A stretch of 64,000 nucleotides of DNA from the NCBI RefSeq assembly GCF_003399765.1, contig NZ_NFZV01000004.1, positions 164,951-228,950 on the forward strand, read 5' to 3'. The position numbers were made by a program, and so were the translations under genes. A model generated the notes under the pieces. The model was given only the letters and a program-made list of their open reading frames with translations, ran no database searches and had not been told where the DNA came from. Origin of the DNA: Alkalilimnicola ehrlichii (GTDB taxonomy: Bacteria > Pseudomonadota > Gammaproteobacteria > Nitrococcales > AK92). Shown piece after piece: positions 40,292-50,694 of this stretch (positions within the stretch are counted from its first letter, which is position 1; each line of letters opens with the position of its first letter).

Positions 40292-42940
40292 ATGGCGGAT
40301 ATTACTGTACGAGAACTCGCAACTGCGGTCGGAATCCCGGTGGATCGTCTGCTGCATCAAATGGGTGAGGCGGGCTTGGCTAGTCGGGAGGCCGATGCGG
40401 CTGTGTCCGACGAGGACAAGGCGGCCTTGCTGGCCCATTTGCGTGACGCACACGGGAACGCCGAGGGCGAGGAAGTCCCGGGCCCCAAGAAGATTACGCT
40501 TAAACGCAAGAGCCATAGCCAGCTTAAATTGCCTTCTGGCGGTACCGGCACCCGTGGGCCGCGTCAAACCCGGACCGTGAACGTCGAGGTGCGCAAAAAA
40601 CGTACCTATGTTAAACGGACGGTTGTGGAAGCCGAAGAAACAAAACGTGAGGCTGAACTCTTGATCCAAGCACTGGCGGAAGAAGCTGCGCGTAAAGCGG
40701 CGGAAGAAGAGGCTCGCCGCAAGGCAGAGGAAGAAGAGCGGGCTCGGCAGGAAGCTGAGGCTGAAGCGAAGCGTGAGGCAGAAGAAGCGCGTCAGCGGGC
40801 AGAGGAAGAAGCGAGGCGGAAGGAAGAAGAGCAGACTCGGGCTGCCGCCGCCGAAATTGCTCCGAAGGCGGAGCAAGAGGCAAAGGTCAGTGCGGCGGAA
40901 GAGGTCGAGGAAACGCCGGTGAAAGATGCAGGGCCTTCGCCGGAGGTGCGCGAAGCGCGCCGTCGCGAGGAAGAGAAAGAGCGTAAGCGGGCAGAGCAAG
41001 AGGCCAAGCGAGAGCGCGAGGCTGAAGCGCGCGTGGCTCGCAAAACTGCTAAGGGTAAGAAGGGTAGGCAGTCGCTGAGCGTTGCTCCCGGCAAGAGCGG
41101 TCGTCGCGGCGGTAAACGCGTTGCTGCCGGAAGCGACGCCGGCCGGCAAATCCAGCATGGATTCGAGCGCCCGACGGCGCCCATGGTGCGAGAAGTTCCG
41201 ATTCCCGAGACCATCACCGTCGGCGAGTTGGCTCAGAAAATGAGCATTAAAGCTGCATTGCTGATCAAGGAAATGATGAAGCAAGGCGTTATGGCAACGA
41301 TCAACCAAAGCTTGGACCAGGAGACGGCGGCGCTGTTGGTCGAAGAATTAGGCCACAAGCCGAAATTGCTCAGCGAAAGCGCGGTCGAAGAGGAAGTGCT
41401 CAGCTCGGTCGATACGCCGGATGGCGAGCGCGTTGCGCGTGCGCCTGTGGTAACGATCATGGGGCACGTTGATCATGGTAAAACGTCGTTGCTGGACTAC
41501 ATTCGCCGCACCAAAGTCGCCTCCGGCGAGGCTGGCGGTATTACTCAGCATATCGGCGCCTATCATGTCGAAACCGACGGCGGGGTGATTACCTTCTTGG
41601 ATACCCCGGGCCACGAAGCCTTTACAGCCATGCGCGCCCGCGGTGCGAAGCTTACCGATATCGTGGTGCTGGTCGTCAGTGCCGACGATGGCGTGATGCC
41701 GCAAACGGCCGAAGCGATTAAGCATGCTCGTGCGGCGGAAGTGCCGATCGTTGTCGCCATCAATAAGATGGATAAGCCGGATGCCGATCCTGATCGCGTT
41801 AAACAGGAGCTATCCCAGCACGAGGTTATTTCCGAGGATTGGGGCGGCGATGTCCAGTTTGTGCCGGTATCGGCGAAAACGGGTATGGGCATCGAAGAAC
41901 TGTTAGAGGCGATCAGCTTGCAGGCCGAGCTGATGGAACTGACGGCGGTGGAAGATTGTCAGGCAACCGGCGTGGTGCTTGAGTCCAGCCTCGATAAGGG
42001 ACGTGGCCCGGTCGCCACCGTACTGGTGCAGAACGGCATCTTGAAACGCGGCGATGTCGTCCTCTCCGGTAAGGAGTACGGCCGTGTTCGCGCATTAATC
42101 GACGAGAACGGCAAACGTGTGGATAAAGCCGGCCCCTCGATTCCGGTTGTGGTACTTGGTTTGTCTGGGTTGCCGAACGCGGGCGAGGACGTGATGGTCG
42201 TCAAGGACGAGCGTAAAGCCCGCGAGGTCGCGGAGTACCGTTCGAGCAAACACCGCGATACCCGTCTGGCGCAGCAGAAAGCGGCGAAGATGGAAAACCT
42301 CTTCTCGCAGATGCAGGAAGATCAGGTTAATACCGTTAACTTGGTGGTGAAAGCGGACGTACAAGGTAGCGCGGAGGCGCTACAGCAGGCGCTGGTCGAT
42401 CTCTCTAGCGACGAAGTGCGCGTTAACATCGTGGCTGGCGGTGTCGGTGCTATCAACGAGTCGGACGTGAACCTGGCGCTAGCCTCCAACGCGTTGCTGA
42501 TCGGCTTTAACGTACGTGCCGATGGCGCAGCGCGGCGAGCGGTTCAGGAGTCCGGCGTCGACTTGCATTATTACAGTGTTATTTACGATGCGATTGACCA
42601 GCTCAAGAATGCCATTAGCGGCATGTTGGAGCCGGAGATTCGGGAAGAGATTATCGGTCTGGCCCAAGTTCGCGATGTCTTTAAATCGTCCAAGCTCGGC
42701 GCTGTTGCCGGCTGCCTGATTGTCGAAGGCGTCGTTAAACGTAGTAACCCGATTCGCGTACTGCGCGATAACGTCGTTATCTATGAAGGCGAGTTGGAAT
42801 CTTTGCGGCGCTTCAAGGACGATGTCAATGAGGTTCAGTCCGGTACCGAATGCGGTATCGGCGTGAAGAACTACAACGACGTTCGGGTCGGCGACCAGAT
42901 CGAATGTTACGAGCGAGTCGAGATCCGGCGCGAACTGTAA
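40292..42940 (+). CDS. infB: Translation initiation factor IF-2
   Basis: GTPase that delivers fMet-tRNA to the 30S subunit. IF2_N modules ([20 protein letters not shown] and [16 protein letters not shown]) flank a long Glu/Ala/Arg-rich coiled segment. Then comes the G domain ([24 protein letters not shown]) and domains II-IV. ATG 40292 with GGAGAGA gives 882 aa, similar to E. coli. Confidence 0.97.
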   Translation: MADITVRELATAVGIPVDRLLHQMGEAGLASREADAAVSDEDKAALLAHLRDAHGNAEGEEVPGPKKITLKRKSHSQLKLPSGGTGTRGPRQTRTVNVEVRKKRTYVKRTVVEAEETKREAELLIQALAEEAARKAAEEEARRKAEEEERARQEAEAEAKREAEEARQRAEEEARRKEEEQTRAAAAEIAPKAEQEAKVSAAEEVEETPVKDAGPSPEVREARRREEEKERKRAEQEAKREREAEARVARKTAKGKKGRQSLSVAPGKSGRRGGKRVAAGSDAGRQIQHGFERPTAPMVREVPIPETITVGELAQKMSIKAALLIKEMMKQGVMATINQSLDQETAALLVEELGHKPKLLSESAVEEEVLSSVDTPDGERVARAPVVTIMGHVDHGKTSLLDYIRRTKVASGEAGGITQHIGAYHVETDGGVITFLDTPGHEAFTAMRARGAKLTDIVVLVVSADDGVMPQTAEAIKHARAAEVPIVVAINKMDKPDADPDRVKQELSQHEVISEDWGGDVQFVPVSAKTGMGIEELLEAISLQAELMELTAVEDCQATGVVLESSLDKGRGPVATVLVQNGILKRGDVVLSGKEYGRVRALIDENGKRVDKAGPSIPVVVLGLSGLPNAGEDVMVVKDERKAREVAEYRSSKHRDTRLAQQKAAKMENLFSQMQEDQVNTVNLVVKADVQGSAEALQQALVDLSSDEVRVNIVAGGVGAINESDVNLALASNALLIGFNVRADGAARRAVQESGVDLHYYSVIYDAIDQLKNAISGMLEPEIREEIIGLAQVRDVFKSSKLGAVAGCLIVEGVVKRSNPIRVLRDNVVIYEGELESLRRFKDDVNEVQSGTECGIGVKNYNDVRVGDQIECYERVEIRREL

Positions 42941-43022
42941 GGCGAGATCAAGCTGGCCGCCGGCGTGGGTTGCGAGATAGGCAACCCACGCTATTAATGT
43001 GGGAATCGAGGAGATTGAGACT

Positions 43023-43421
43023 ATGCCTAAGGATTTTCCCAGAACGCGGCGGGTGGGAGACCAGATACAGCGCGAACTCGCCGAGTTGATTCGCGACGAA
43101 GTGCGCGACCCGAGGGTCGGCATGGTGACCGTTTCGGGCGTAGACGTAACACGCGATCTGGCGCATGCAAAAGTCTATGTCACGCCCCTTGGCGGCAATC
43201 GCGAGGAAGGCGTCGAGCTTGCGGAAGCGTTGAATCATGCGAGCAGTTTTTTGCGCAAGCTGCTCGGTCAGCGCCTACGGTTGCGTACCGTACCGGCGCT
43301 GAAGTTCGTATACGACGAGTCATTCGAGCGCGGCGCACGGCTGTCGGCGCTGATCGATCAGGCTGTTGGCGAACGCAGTAGCGACGCTGCGGGCGAGGAC
43401 GAGTCTAACCAGGATAAATGA
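43023..43421 (+). CDS. rbfA: 30S ribosome-binding factor RbfA
   Basis: KH-like protein for 16S 5' end maturation. 132 aa beginning [20 protein letters not shown], with [20 protein letters not shown] and [25 protein letters not shown] nine bases upstream fixes ATG 43023. The acidic tail ends by overlapping an in-frame truB ATG. Confidence 0.95.
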   Translation: MPKDFPRTRRVGDQIQRELAELIRDEVRDPRVGMVTVSGVDVTRDLAHAKVYVTPLGGNREEGVELAEALNHASSFLRKLLGQRLRLRTVPALKFVYDESFERGARLSALIDQAVGERSSDAAGEDESNQDK

Positions 43422-43465
43422 GGGCGGGCCCCGGCCTACCTCGTAGTGCGATAGGTTTTAAGTAT

Positions 43466-44377
43466 ATGGCGGCTTCGTCAAAACGGCCGGTCAATGGAAT
43501 TCTTTTGCTCGATAAACCTGAGGGTTTGACCTCCAATCGAGCATTGCAGAAAGTTAAACGCTTATTCAAAGCGCAGAAGGCCGGGCATACGGGTAGTTTG
43601 GACCCGCTTGCCACAGGACTTCTACCGTTATGCTTTGGCGAAGCAACCAAAATCTCAGGTTTTTTGCTGGATGCGGATAAGCGCTATCGCTTTACCTGCA
43701 AGCTCGGGGAAACCACAACCACTGGCGATCAGGAAGGCGATGTATTAGAGCGCCTGCCGGTGCCGGAGTTGACCGAGACGGTGGTGGAGACCGCTTTAGC
43801 GCGTTTCCGTGGCGAAATCGAACAGATTCCGCCTATGTATTCCGCTTTGAAACACCAAGGCGAGCGGCTTTACCGCTTGGCCCGCCAGGGTGTAGAAGTG
43901 GAGCGGAAGGCGCGTCGCGTCCTGATCCACGAGTTAGTGCTGGTGCGCCTTGGCAATAGCGAGCTAGAGCTTGACGTCCACTGTTCAAAAGGCACTTATG
44001 TTCGCAGCTTATGCGAAGATTTGGGTGCAGCACTCGGCTGTGGAGCTCACGTTAGCCAGCTGCGCCGCACTGCGTTGGGGCCATTTGCCGGGCAGCCGAT
44101 GATAACGCTGGATGCGTTAGAAGCGCTTGCCGAACAAGGGCTTGACGCCTTGGATAATGCCTTGTTGCCCATCGATGCAGGGTTAGCCCATTGGCCTGCC
44201 GTCCAATTGGACTCAGATTCTGCTTATTATCTGCGACAAGGGCAGCCGGTATGGGTGCCGAAGGCCCCCGGCGAGGGATCGGTACGAATTTACGGCCCTC
44301 AAGATGTATTTGTCGGTATGGGTGCTATCCTTGACGATGGCCGGGTGGCGCCGAAACGGCTTTTAGCCCAGGCGTAA
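43466..44377 (+). CDS. truB: tRNA pseudouridine(55) synthase TruB
   Basis: Modifies U55 of tRNAs. Catalytic Asp in [13 protein letters not shown], plus [20 protein letters not shown] and [11 protein letters not shown]; a C-terminal PUA-like domain. ATG 43466 gives [20 protein letters not shown], normal for the family (303 aa). An in-frame ATG at 43418 overlapping the rbfA stop could be used by coupling. Confidence 0.95.
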   Translation: MAASSKRPVNGILLLDKPEGLTSNRALQKVKRLFKAQKAGHTGSLDPLATGLLPLCFGEATKISGFLLDADKRYRFTCKLGETTTTGDQEGDVLERLPVPELTETVVETALARFRGEIEQIPPMYSALKHQGERLYRLARQGVEVERKARRVLIHELVLVRLGNSELELDVHCSKGTYVRSLCEDLGAALGCGAHVSQLRRTALGPFAGQPMITLDALEALAEQGLDALDNALLPIDAGLAHWPAVQLDSDSAYYLRQGQPVWVPKAPGEGSVRIYGPQDVFVGMGAILDDGRVAPKRLLAQA

Positions 44378-44403
44378 ATTTGTTGTTCGCATATTAACTT
44401 AGC

Positions 44404-44432
44404 TTGTTTGGGCAACAGCCCGGGGCTACAAT
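44404..44432 (+). promoter_or_regulatory. Promoter of rpsO
   Basis: TTGTTT (44404-44409), 17 bases, TACAAT (44427-44432). It would give rpsO its own leader of about 80 bases, as in E. coli where rpsO-pnp has a separate promoter. Confidence 0.6.
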
Positions 44433-44451
44433 ATGCGTCTTTCGAGTCGGG

Positions 44452-44490
44452 AGCCTGTTGGACTTGCAGGATATGTAAGCCCAACAGGCT
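44452..44490 (+). promoter_or_regulatory. rpsO leader stem-loop
   Basis: AGCCTGTTGG (44452-44461) pairs with CCAACAGGCT (44481-44490), and CTT pairs with AAG beyond a mismatch. It sits about 20 bases before the rpsO Shine-Dalgarno and lacks a T tract. A role in S15 autoregulation is inferred from position. Confidence 0.45.
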
Positions 44491-44521
44491 TCTAAGTTCA
44501 CGGTTTTTGTAGGAGTTTTCG

Positions 44522-44791
44522 ATGTCTCTGTCCGCCGAACAGAAAGGTGAGATTGTTAAGAATTATCAGCGCGCCGAAGGCGATACCGGCTCCCCGGAGG
44601 TTCAGGTAGCGCTGCTGACCGCACGCATTGAGCATTTGACCGGCCATTTCGGTACCCACAAGCAGGACCATCACTCTCGTCGTGGTCTGCTGCGTTTGGT
44701 TAGCCAGCGCCGCAAGTTGCTTGATTACCTCAAACGCAAAGACCGTGAGCGTTATCAGACGCTGATCGAGCGTCTTGGTCTGCGGAAGTAA
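44522..44791 (+). CDS. rpsO: 30S ribosomal protein S15
   Basis: 89 aa, full length. Binds 16S rRNA helices 20-22 and bridges to 23S. Signatures: [40 protein letters not shown] and [20 protein letters not shown]. Followed by pnp after 44 bases. Confidence 0.98.
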   Translation: MSLSAEQKGEIVKNYQRAEGDTGSPEVQVALLTARIEHLTGHFGTHKQDHHSRRGLLRLVSQRRKLLDYLKRKDRERYQTLIERLGLRK

Positions 44792-44835
44792 CGCCTAGAT
44801 ATTTAATTCTGTCCGCATCTAACGGTTGAAGGCTT

Positions 44836-46932
44836 GTGAATCCGGTAAGCAAAAAAACATTTCAGTACGGTGAGCACACCGTAACGCTAGAGACTGGAGC
44901 GGTAGCGCGTCAGGCGACGGGCGCGGTGCTGGTCAATATGTCGGACACGGTAGTCCTGGTGACGGCGGTCGGTAAAAAGTCCGCCGAGCCGAAGGATTTC
45001 CTGCCGTTGACGGTCAATTATCAGGAGCGCACTTACGCCGCCGGTAAAATTCCCGGTGGCTTTTTCAAGCGTGAAGGGCGCCCTACCGAAAAGGAAACCC
45101 TGACTTCGCGTCTCATCGACCGGCCCTTGCGTCCGCTGTTCGCCGAGGGCTTCAGCGACGAAGTGCAAGTGATTGCCACCGTCATTTCGATGAACCCGGA
45201 AGTCGACCCCGATATTCCGGCGTTGATCGGTGCGTCCGCCGCTCTGGCTGTTTCCGGCTTGCCGTTCAATGGTCCCATCGGTGCAGCGCGGGTAGGCTAC
45301 AAAGACGGCCAGTATCTTCTGAATCCGAGCTTCAGTGCGCTTAGCGATTCGGATCTCGACCTGGTCGTGGCCGGTACCCGCGATGCGGTTCTCATGGTGG
45401 AGTCGGAAGCGAACCTGCTGTCCGAGGAGATCATGCTTGGCGCCGTACTGTATGGGCACGAGCAAATGCAGGCTGCCATCGACGCGATCGACGAGCTGAA
45501 AGCCGAAGCGGGCAAGCCGGCGTGGGAATGGGTTGCGCCGGCCAAAGACGAGACGCTTGCCCAGCAAGTCGCCGCCGAAGCCGAAGCAGCACTTCGCGAG
45601 GCGTATTCGATTGCCGAGAAGCAAGCGCGGCAGGAGAAGGTCGGCGAGATCCGCGATGCGGTGGTAGAGAAGCTGGTCGGCGAGGACGAATCGGAAGGCC
45701 CGAGCCTGAAGGACGTTAATAACGCGTTCAAGAGCTTGGAGAAAGAGATCGTCCGTGGCCGGATCTTGGCCGGCGAGCCGCGTATCGATGGGCGCGACAA
45801 TCAAACCGTTCGCTATATCGATATCGAAGTTGGCACGTTGCCGCGTACGCATGGCTCTGCCATTTTCACCCGTGGCGAAACCCAGGCCTTGGTTGTTACC
45901 ACGCTGGGTACGGGGCGCGATGCGCAGATCATCGATGCGATCGAAGGCGAGCGTAAAGAAAACTTTATGCTGCACTACAACTTCCCGCCGTACTGTGTCG
46001 GTGAAATCAGCTTCATGCTGGCGCCGAAGCGACGGGAAATCGGTCATGGTCGCTTAGCCAAACGCGGCGTACAAGCTGTTATGCCGAGCCCGGAAGAGTG
46101 CCCGTACGTGATTCGTGTGGTTTCGGAGATCACCGAGTCCAACGGCTCTAGCTCGATGGCCAGCGTGTGCGGCACGAGCTTGTCCCTCATGGACGCCGGC
46201 GTGCCGATTAAAGCCCCGGTTGCCGGTATTGCGATGGGTCTGATCAAAGACGGCGATAAGTTCGCTGTCTTATCCGATATCCTTGGCGACGAAGACCATC
46301 TTGGCGACATGGACTTCAAAGTGGCTGGCACCGAAACGGGTATCAGTGCGCTGCAGATGGATATCAAGATCCAGGGTATTACCCGGGAGATCATGGAGCA
46401 AGCGCTGGAACAGGCGAAGGCTGGTCGGCTGCATATTCTGCAGAAGATGAACGAAGCCATCCAGACGCCGCGTACCGAAATGTCCGAGTACGCACCGCGC
46501 CTGATCACCATCCGGATCGATCCTGAGAAGATCCGTGACGTGATCGGTAAAGGCGGGGCAACCATTCGGGCGTTGACGGAAGAAACCGGCACCAGTATCG
46601 ATATTAACGACGACGGTGTGGTGACTATTGCCTCGGTCGATAAAGCGGCCGGCGAAGATGCTAAGCGTCGTATCGAGCTGCTGACCGCAGACGTCGAGGT
46701 TGGCAAGGTGTATCAAGGCCGAGTCCAGAAACTCATGGACTTCGGTGCTTTCGTCAACATCTTGCCTGGTCGCGACGGCTTGGTTCACATCTCGCAGATT
46801 TCCGATCAGCGGGTTGAGAACGTTAGCGATGCTCTCAGCGAAGGCGAGATCGTTAAGGTCAAGGTGCTTGAGGTTGACCGGCAAGGTCGCATCCGTCTAA
46901 GTATTAAGGCCGTGGAAGAAGCCGATAGCTAA
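44836..46932 (+). CDS. pnp: Polyribonucleotide nucleotidyltransferase (PNPase)
   Basis: Phosphorolytic 3'-5' exoribonuclease of the degradosome. Two RNase PH domains ([33 protein letters not shown] with catalytic SLMDAGVPI), a helical linker, a KH domain ([20 protein letters not shown]) and an S1 domain ([20 protein letters not shown]). GTG 44836; 698 aa. Confidence 0.97.
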   Translation: MNPVSKKTFQYGEHTVTLETGAVARQATGAVLVNMSDTVVLVTAVGKKSAEPKDFLPLTVNYQERTYAAGKIPGGFFKREGRPTEKETLTSRLIDRPLRPLFAEGFSDEVQVIATVISMNPEVDPDIPALIGASAALAVSGLPFNGPIGAARVGYKDGQYLLNPSFSALSDSDLDLVVAGTRDAVLMVESEANLLSEEIMLGAVLYGHEQMQAAIDAIDELKAEAGKPAWEWVAPAKDETLAQQVAAEAEAALREAYSIAEKQARQEKVGEIRDAVVEKLVGEDESEGPSLKDVNNAFKSLEKEIVRGRILAGEPRIDGRDNQTVRYIDIEVGTLPRTHGSAIFTRGETQALVVTTLGTGRDAQIIDAIEGERKENFMLHYNFPPYCVGEISFMLAPKRREIGHGRLAKRGVQAVMPSPEECPYVIRVVSEITESNGSSSMASVCGTSLSLMDAGVPIKAPVAGIAMGLIKDGDKFAVLSDILGDEDHLGDMDFKVAGTETGISALQMDIKIQGITREIMEQALEQAKAGRLHILQKMNEAIQTPRTEMSEYAPRLITIRIDPEKIRDVIGKGGATIRALTEETGTSIDINDDGVVTIASVDKAAGEDAKRRIELLTADVEVGKVYQGRVQKLMDFGAFVNILPGRDGLVHISQISDQRVENVSDALSEGEIVKVKVLEVDRQGRIRLSIKAVEEADS

Positions 46933-46951
46933 TTTCAAGGCTTGAGCGAAG

Positions 46952-46977
46952 AAGGGCCCAGATGGGCCCTTTTTTTC
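46952..46977 (+). terminator. Terminator of the rpsO-pnp unit
   Basis: AAGGGCCC, loop AGAT, GGGCCCTT, then a run of Ts, 20 bases after the pnp stop. A classical intrinsic terminator. Confidence 0.9.
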
Positions 46978-47127
46978 GGTGCTTTGGTTTACGATCTTTT
47001 AGGATATATACGCGGCCAATGATCGGCGGCGTTAATACTCCCTCTCTTGAATCCCCCAGCTTTGCTCCCAGCTAAGGTTCATACCTCACGCGTTTTCTAA
47101 CCTTTGCGCTTGCAGGAGCGCTTTATC

Positions 47128-47829
47128 ATGCGTTTTTCTAATCGTGTCGAAGCAGGTCGCCAGTTGGCTGATGTCTTAGGCCGGTATGAAGGCGACGAGC
47201 GCCTGTTGGTACTCGGCTTGCCGCGCGGTGGCGTGCCGGTTGCAGCCGAGGTGGCGAATGCCTTAAACGCGGAGCTGGACCTGCTGATTGTGCGCAAGCT
47301 TGGCGTGCCTGGGCAGGAAGAGCTGGCGATGGGCGCTGTGGCAACCGGCGGTGCGCTGGTGCTGAACGAGGACTTGATTAAGGGGTTGGGGATTACAGCT
47401 GATTATATCGATGCTGCGCTGCTCGCGGAAGAACGCGAACTTAAGCGAAGGGAGAAGGCTTATCGCGGCGAGAGACCTTTGCCGACCCTAGCCGGGCGCC
47501 ATCTGTTGGTGGTCGATGACGGTGTTGCAACGGGCGCGACGATGCGTGCCGCGGTTAAAGCGTTACGTCAGCATTGGCCGGCCAAGATTACCGTTGCAGT
47601 CCCAGTTGCGCCGCCGGATACGGTCTTAAGGCTGCGCGAAGATGCGGACGATGTAGTTTGCTTATCGTCGCCGGCCCCGTTTTACGGGGTGGGAGCGTGG
47701 TATGAGGACTTTTCTCAAACGACCGACGAAGAAGTGCGGTCGATATTGAGCCATGCATGGCATGACTTACCGCAGCCCAGGCCCCCAGGCTCGGTAGACG
47801 ATCGTCGGGAGGGAATGCGCGATGGATAG
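47128..47829 (+). CDS. Phosphoribosyltransferase-domain protein
   Basis: The type I PRTase fold has the PRPP loop LLVVDDGVATGATMRAAVKA at about residues 126-145 and the N-terminal VLGLPRGGVPVAAEVA. In such proteins the substrate is not known; they differ from purine salvage enzymes in their C-terminal hood. AGGAG nine bases before ATG 47128 decides the start. 233 aa. Overlaps the next gene by eight bases, first of a four-gene unit. Confidence 0.87.
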   Translation: MRFSNRVEAGRQLADVLGRYEGDERLLVLGLPRGGVPVAAEVANALNAELDLLIVRKLGVPGQEELAMGAVATGGALVLNEDLIKGLGITADYIDAALLAEERELKRREKAYRGERPLPTLAGRHLLVVDDGVATGATMRAAVKALRQHWPAKITVAVPVAPPDTVLRLREDADDVVCLSSPAPFYGVGAWYEDFSQTTDEEVRSILSHAWHDLPQPRPPGSVDDRREGMRDG

Positions 47830-49177
47830 TCCCTCTGCGTCCTTACGCTACGGTGCCGCGCAGCAAGCTAAGCTCAGGCGATTGGCGCAACCGCTAACAG
47901 GGCACCGCAACGATTACGACGGCCTTATGGAGCTGGTCGGCGATGCTCGTTTCGTGTTGTTGGGCGAAGCGACTCATGGTACTAGGGATTTCTATGCGGC
48001 CCGGGCAGCGATCACGGAGCGCTTGATTAACGAGAAAGGTTTCACGGCTGTGGCCGTAGAAGCGGATTGGCCGGATGCTTATCGCGTCAACCGCTACGTG
48101 CGAGGCGAAGATGCCGACGCCGACGCCGATGCCGCTTTGGACGACTTCGGGCGGTTTCCGCTGTGGATGTGGCGTAACACGGAGGTTCGCGAATTTGTCG
48201 AAACGTTAAGAGCAGTTAATCGTTCGCGTGCTGCTCGGGATCGCGTTGGGTTTTACGGGCTGGATATGTACAGCCTGTACCGCTCGGTAGAGTGGGTATT
48301 GGCCTACTTGGAAAAGATGGATCCGGAAGAGGCGAAGGCGGCAAAAGCTCGTTACGCTTGTCTGGAAAGCGCCACCGGAGAGCCGCAGTACTATGGGCAT
48401 GAAGTCCGCCGTGGACGGAGGCCTTCTTGTCGGGAGGAGGCCGTCGAGCAACTGGAAAGGTTGCGGCAGAAGGCCCACATCTATCTTCGGCACGACGGTA
48501 TGGAAGCGGAGGACGAGCAGTTTCAAGCCGAGCGGAATGCCCACTTGGTTCGCAACGCCGAAGCCTATTACAGGGCAATGTTCACCGGCTGGGATAATAC
48601 TTGGAATTTGCGCGATCAACATATGGCGGAAACGCTGGAAGCCTTAGCCGAGCATTTGTCGCGCCATGGCCAGCAAGCGCGAATTGTCGTGTGGGAGCAT
48701 AACTCTCATGTAGGCGATGCTCGGGCGACGGCTATGTCGCGGCGCGGCGAGCACAACTTAGGGCAGCTGATGCGGCAGCGGCGGGGAGGCGATACGGTGT
48801 TGGTCGGCTTTACGACCTACAGCGGCACCGTTACCGCAGCACACGATTGGGATGGGCCGGCTTGGCGGCGTCGGGTACGCCCCGGGTTGGAAGGTAGCGT
48901 TGAGCGCATTTTTCACGAATTGGAGCCGGAACGCTTCTATCTTCCTCTGCGGGGGCAAAGTGCCGATGGGTTGCTAACGGAGCCGTTGTTGGAACGAGCT
49001 ATAGGTGTCATTTACCGGCCCGAGACCGAGCGGCTCAGCCATTACTTCGAAAGCCGCTTGGGCGAGCAGTTTGACGCGGTGTTCCATTTTGACCATACCC
49101 GCGCTCTGGAGCCCTTGGATCGAACCTCCGAGTGGGAGCGAGGCGACATGCCGGAGACCTATCCGTTCGGAGTGTAA
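47822..49177 (+). CDS. Erythromycin esterase family protein
   Basis: 451 aa with the family motifs VLLGEATHGTRDFY (about residue 44), VAVEADWPDAYRVNRYV and VVWEHNSHVGDAR, which supply the Glu/His active-site residues of EreA-like enzymes. Most chromosomal members of this branch are not proven macrolide esterases, and they commonly pair with PRTase genes as here, so resistance should not be assumed. A short Asp/Ala repeat (about residues 97-106) comes from repeated GCCGAC units. Confidence 0.88.
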   Translation: MDSPSASLRYGAAQQAKLRRLAQPLTGHRNDYDGLMELVGDARFVLLGEATHGTRDFYAARAAITERLINEKGFTAVAVEADWPDAYRVNRYVRGEDADADADAALDDFGRFPLWMWRNTEVREFVETLRAVNRSRAARDRVGFYGLDMYSLYRSVEWVLAYLEKMDPEEAKAAKARYACLESATGEPQYYGHEVRRGRRPSCREEAVEQLERLRQKAHIYLRHDGMEAEDEQFQAERNAHLVRNAEAYYRAMFTGWDNTWNLRDQHMAETLEALAEHLSRHGQQARIVVWEHNSHVGDARATAMSRRGEHNLGQLMRQRRGGDTVLVGFTTYSGTVTAAHDWDGPAWRRRVRPGLEGSVERIFHELEPERFYLPLRGQSADGLLTEPLLERAIGVIYRPETERLSHYFESRLGEQFDAVFHFDHTRALEPLDRTSEWERGDMPETYPFGV

Positions 49178-49218
49178 GTCATCCGGGCTAAGCGGCATCG
49201 CCGGCGACGAGGTGTACG

Positions 49219-49878
49219 ATGCCAGCTGAAACGACGACAGAGGCTGTTCAGATCCCTACGGGGGAGGTATCCCTTGCCGGCGACCTTACGGTGCCGAATA
49301 GCGCCCTGGGCTTAGTCGTGTTTGCCCATGGTAGTGGCAGTAGCCGGTTTAGCGAGCGTAACCGCTTCGTTGCCCGATCGCTACAGGCAGCGGGCTTGGG
49401 CACTTTACTGTTTGATTTGCTAACCGGCGATGAGGAGCGTATCGACGCCTATACGGCAGAGTTACGTTTTGATATCGACCTATTAGGTCAGCGCCTAACC
49501 GCGGCGGTCGACTGGCTGCAAGCAAACCCTACCATCGGCGGGCTAGGAGTGGGCTTGTTCGGCGCAAGTACCGGCGCCGCGGCAGCGCTTAAGGCGGCGG
49601 CGCAGAGGCCGGGCGTTGTGAAAGCGGTGGTCTCCCGCGGCGGCCGGCCGGAACTGGCCGGCGACGATTTGTTTCGAGTTCGAGCGCCTTGTCTGCTGCT
49701 TGTGGGAGGGCTTGACGGTGTTGTGATCGAACTGAATCGGACAGCTGCCGATTCGTTGCGGGTCGAGCACGAATTGATCATTGTTCCGGGAGCCACGCAT
49801 CTGTTCCCCGAGCCGGGTGCTCTGGAAAACGTCGCTGAGCGAACGCGAGACTGGTTCTTGCGTCTATTGCCGACATGA
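49219..49878 (+). CDS. Dienelactone hydrolase-like alpha/beta hydrolase
   Basis: 219 aa. GLVVFAHGSGSSRFSERNR supplies the oxyanion region, GVGLFGASTGAAAAL holds the nucleophile Ser, LLLVGGLDGVVIELN the Asp, and GATHLFPEPG the His. This family clusters with the PRTase and EreA-like genes in many bacteria. Substrate unknown; no signal peptide, so cytoplasmic. Confidence 0.87.
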   Translation: MPAETTTEAVQIPTGEVSLAGDLTVPNSALGLVVFAHGSGSSRFSERNRFVARSLQAAGLGTLLFDLLTGDEERIDAYTAELRFDIDLLGQRLTAAVDWLQANPTIGGLGVGLFGASTGAAAALKAAAQRPGVVKAVVSRGGRPELAGDDLFRVRAPCLLLVGGLDGVVIELNRTAADSLRVEHELIIVPGATHLFPEPGALENVAERTRDWFLRLLPT

Positions 49879-49897
49879 ACCTCTGGAGAGAGTACGG

Positions 49898-50677
49898 TTG
49901 AAAGTTGAAGGCTATGGCAGTTTGTCTCCCTTGAGTTTGGCTTACGAGCCGGATATGCCGCAGTGTGTGCCGATGCCTAAGCGTATACGCGGCTTGCTTG
50001 CCGGAGAGGTTATAGTCGATAGTCAGCAGGCAGTTTTGGTGCGTGAAGTCGGGAAGGTCCCTGTTTATTACTTTCCGCAGGACGATATTCGCATGGACTT
50101 GCTCAAGCGCAGCGGCGAGCAGTTTACCTGTCCGAGAAAAGGCGCGGGAGAGCTTTGGAATTTGTCGACTACCGAGCAGATGGTTCCCCGTGCAGCGTGG
50201 AGTTTAACCCAGCCCACATCGGCGGTAGGCGTGTTGCGAGGTTGGTTAGCCTTCGAGTGGGGGGCGCTGCATACGTGGTTTGAAGAAGAAGAGCAGGTGT
50301 ATGTGCATCCCCGCGACCCTTACACCCGCATCGATATTCTCGCCAGTGCCAGGGATATCCGTATAGCCATCGCCGGAGAAGAGTTAGCAGCGAGTCGAAG
50401 ACCGTTTATGTTGCTGGAAACGGGGCTGCTCCCGCGCTATTACCTGCCGCGACTAGATGTGTGGGCCGACCGTTTAATTCCTAGCGAAACCGTCACCCAC
50501 TGCCCCTACAAGGGGCAGGCACATTATTATCACGTAGAAGTGCGGGGGCGCGTTTACGAGGATATCGTTTGGTATTATCCCTGCCCGCAACTGGAGGTTG
50601 CGCGTATTGCTAATCTATTGTGCTTTTATCAGGAGTCCGTCGACGAGTTTTGGGTCGACGGTGTCAATAAGCACTGA
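49898..50677 (+). CDS. Tandem DUF427 protein
   Basis: Two DUF427 domains are visible. The first has RIRGLLAGEVIVDSQQAVLV to about residue 100. The second has DPYTRIDILASARDIRIAIA, THCPYKGQAHYYHVEVRGR and EDIVWYYPCPQLEVARIANL. TTG 49898 with GGAGAG upstream starts a 259-aa protein. Function unknown. Last gene of the unit; faces the HDOD gene tail to tail. Confidence 0.85.
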   Translation: MKVEGYGSLSPLSLAYEPDMPQCVPMPKRIRGLLAGEVIVDSQQAVLVREVGKVPVYYFPQDDIRMDLLKRSGEQFTCPRKGAGELWNLSTTEQMVPRAAWSLTQPTSAVGVLRGWLAFEWGALHTWFEEEEQVYVHPRDPYTRIDILASARDIRIAIAGEELAASRRPFMLLETGLLPRYYLPRLDVWADRLIPSETVTHCPYKGQAHYYHVEVRGRVYEDIVWYYPCPQLEVARIANLLCFYQESVDEFWVDGVNKH

Positions 50678-50694
50678 CCGGCATTGCTGTCATC

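Noticed and set aside
40640..40900. Apparent repeat array in infB
   Set aside because: Low-complexity Glu/Ala/Arg linker typical of IF-2, not a DNA repeat element.
40154..41308. Long open frame antisense to infB (384 codons)
   Set aside because: It mirrors the Glu/Ala/Arg-rich part of IF-2; its Leu/Phe/Arg-rich product is the expected shadow of that codon bias and has no SD or domain.
44887..46047. Long open frame antisense to pnp (386 codons)
   Set aside because: Lies fully within a well-supported gene; the product is basic and repetitive with no recognisable domain.
47822..49177. Macrolide resistance gene
   Set aside because: Belongs to the broad erythromycin-esterase fold, but the chromosomal cluster and sequence do not show a true Ere enzyme.
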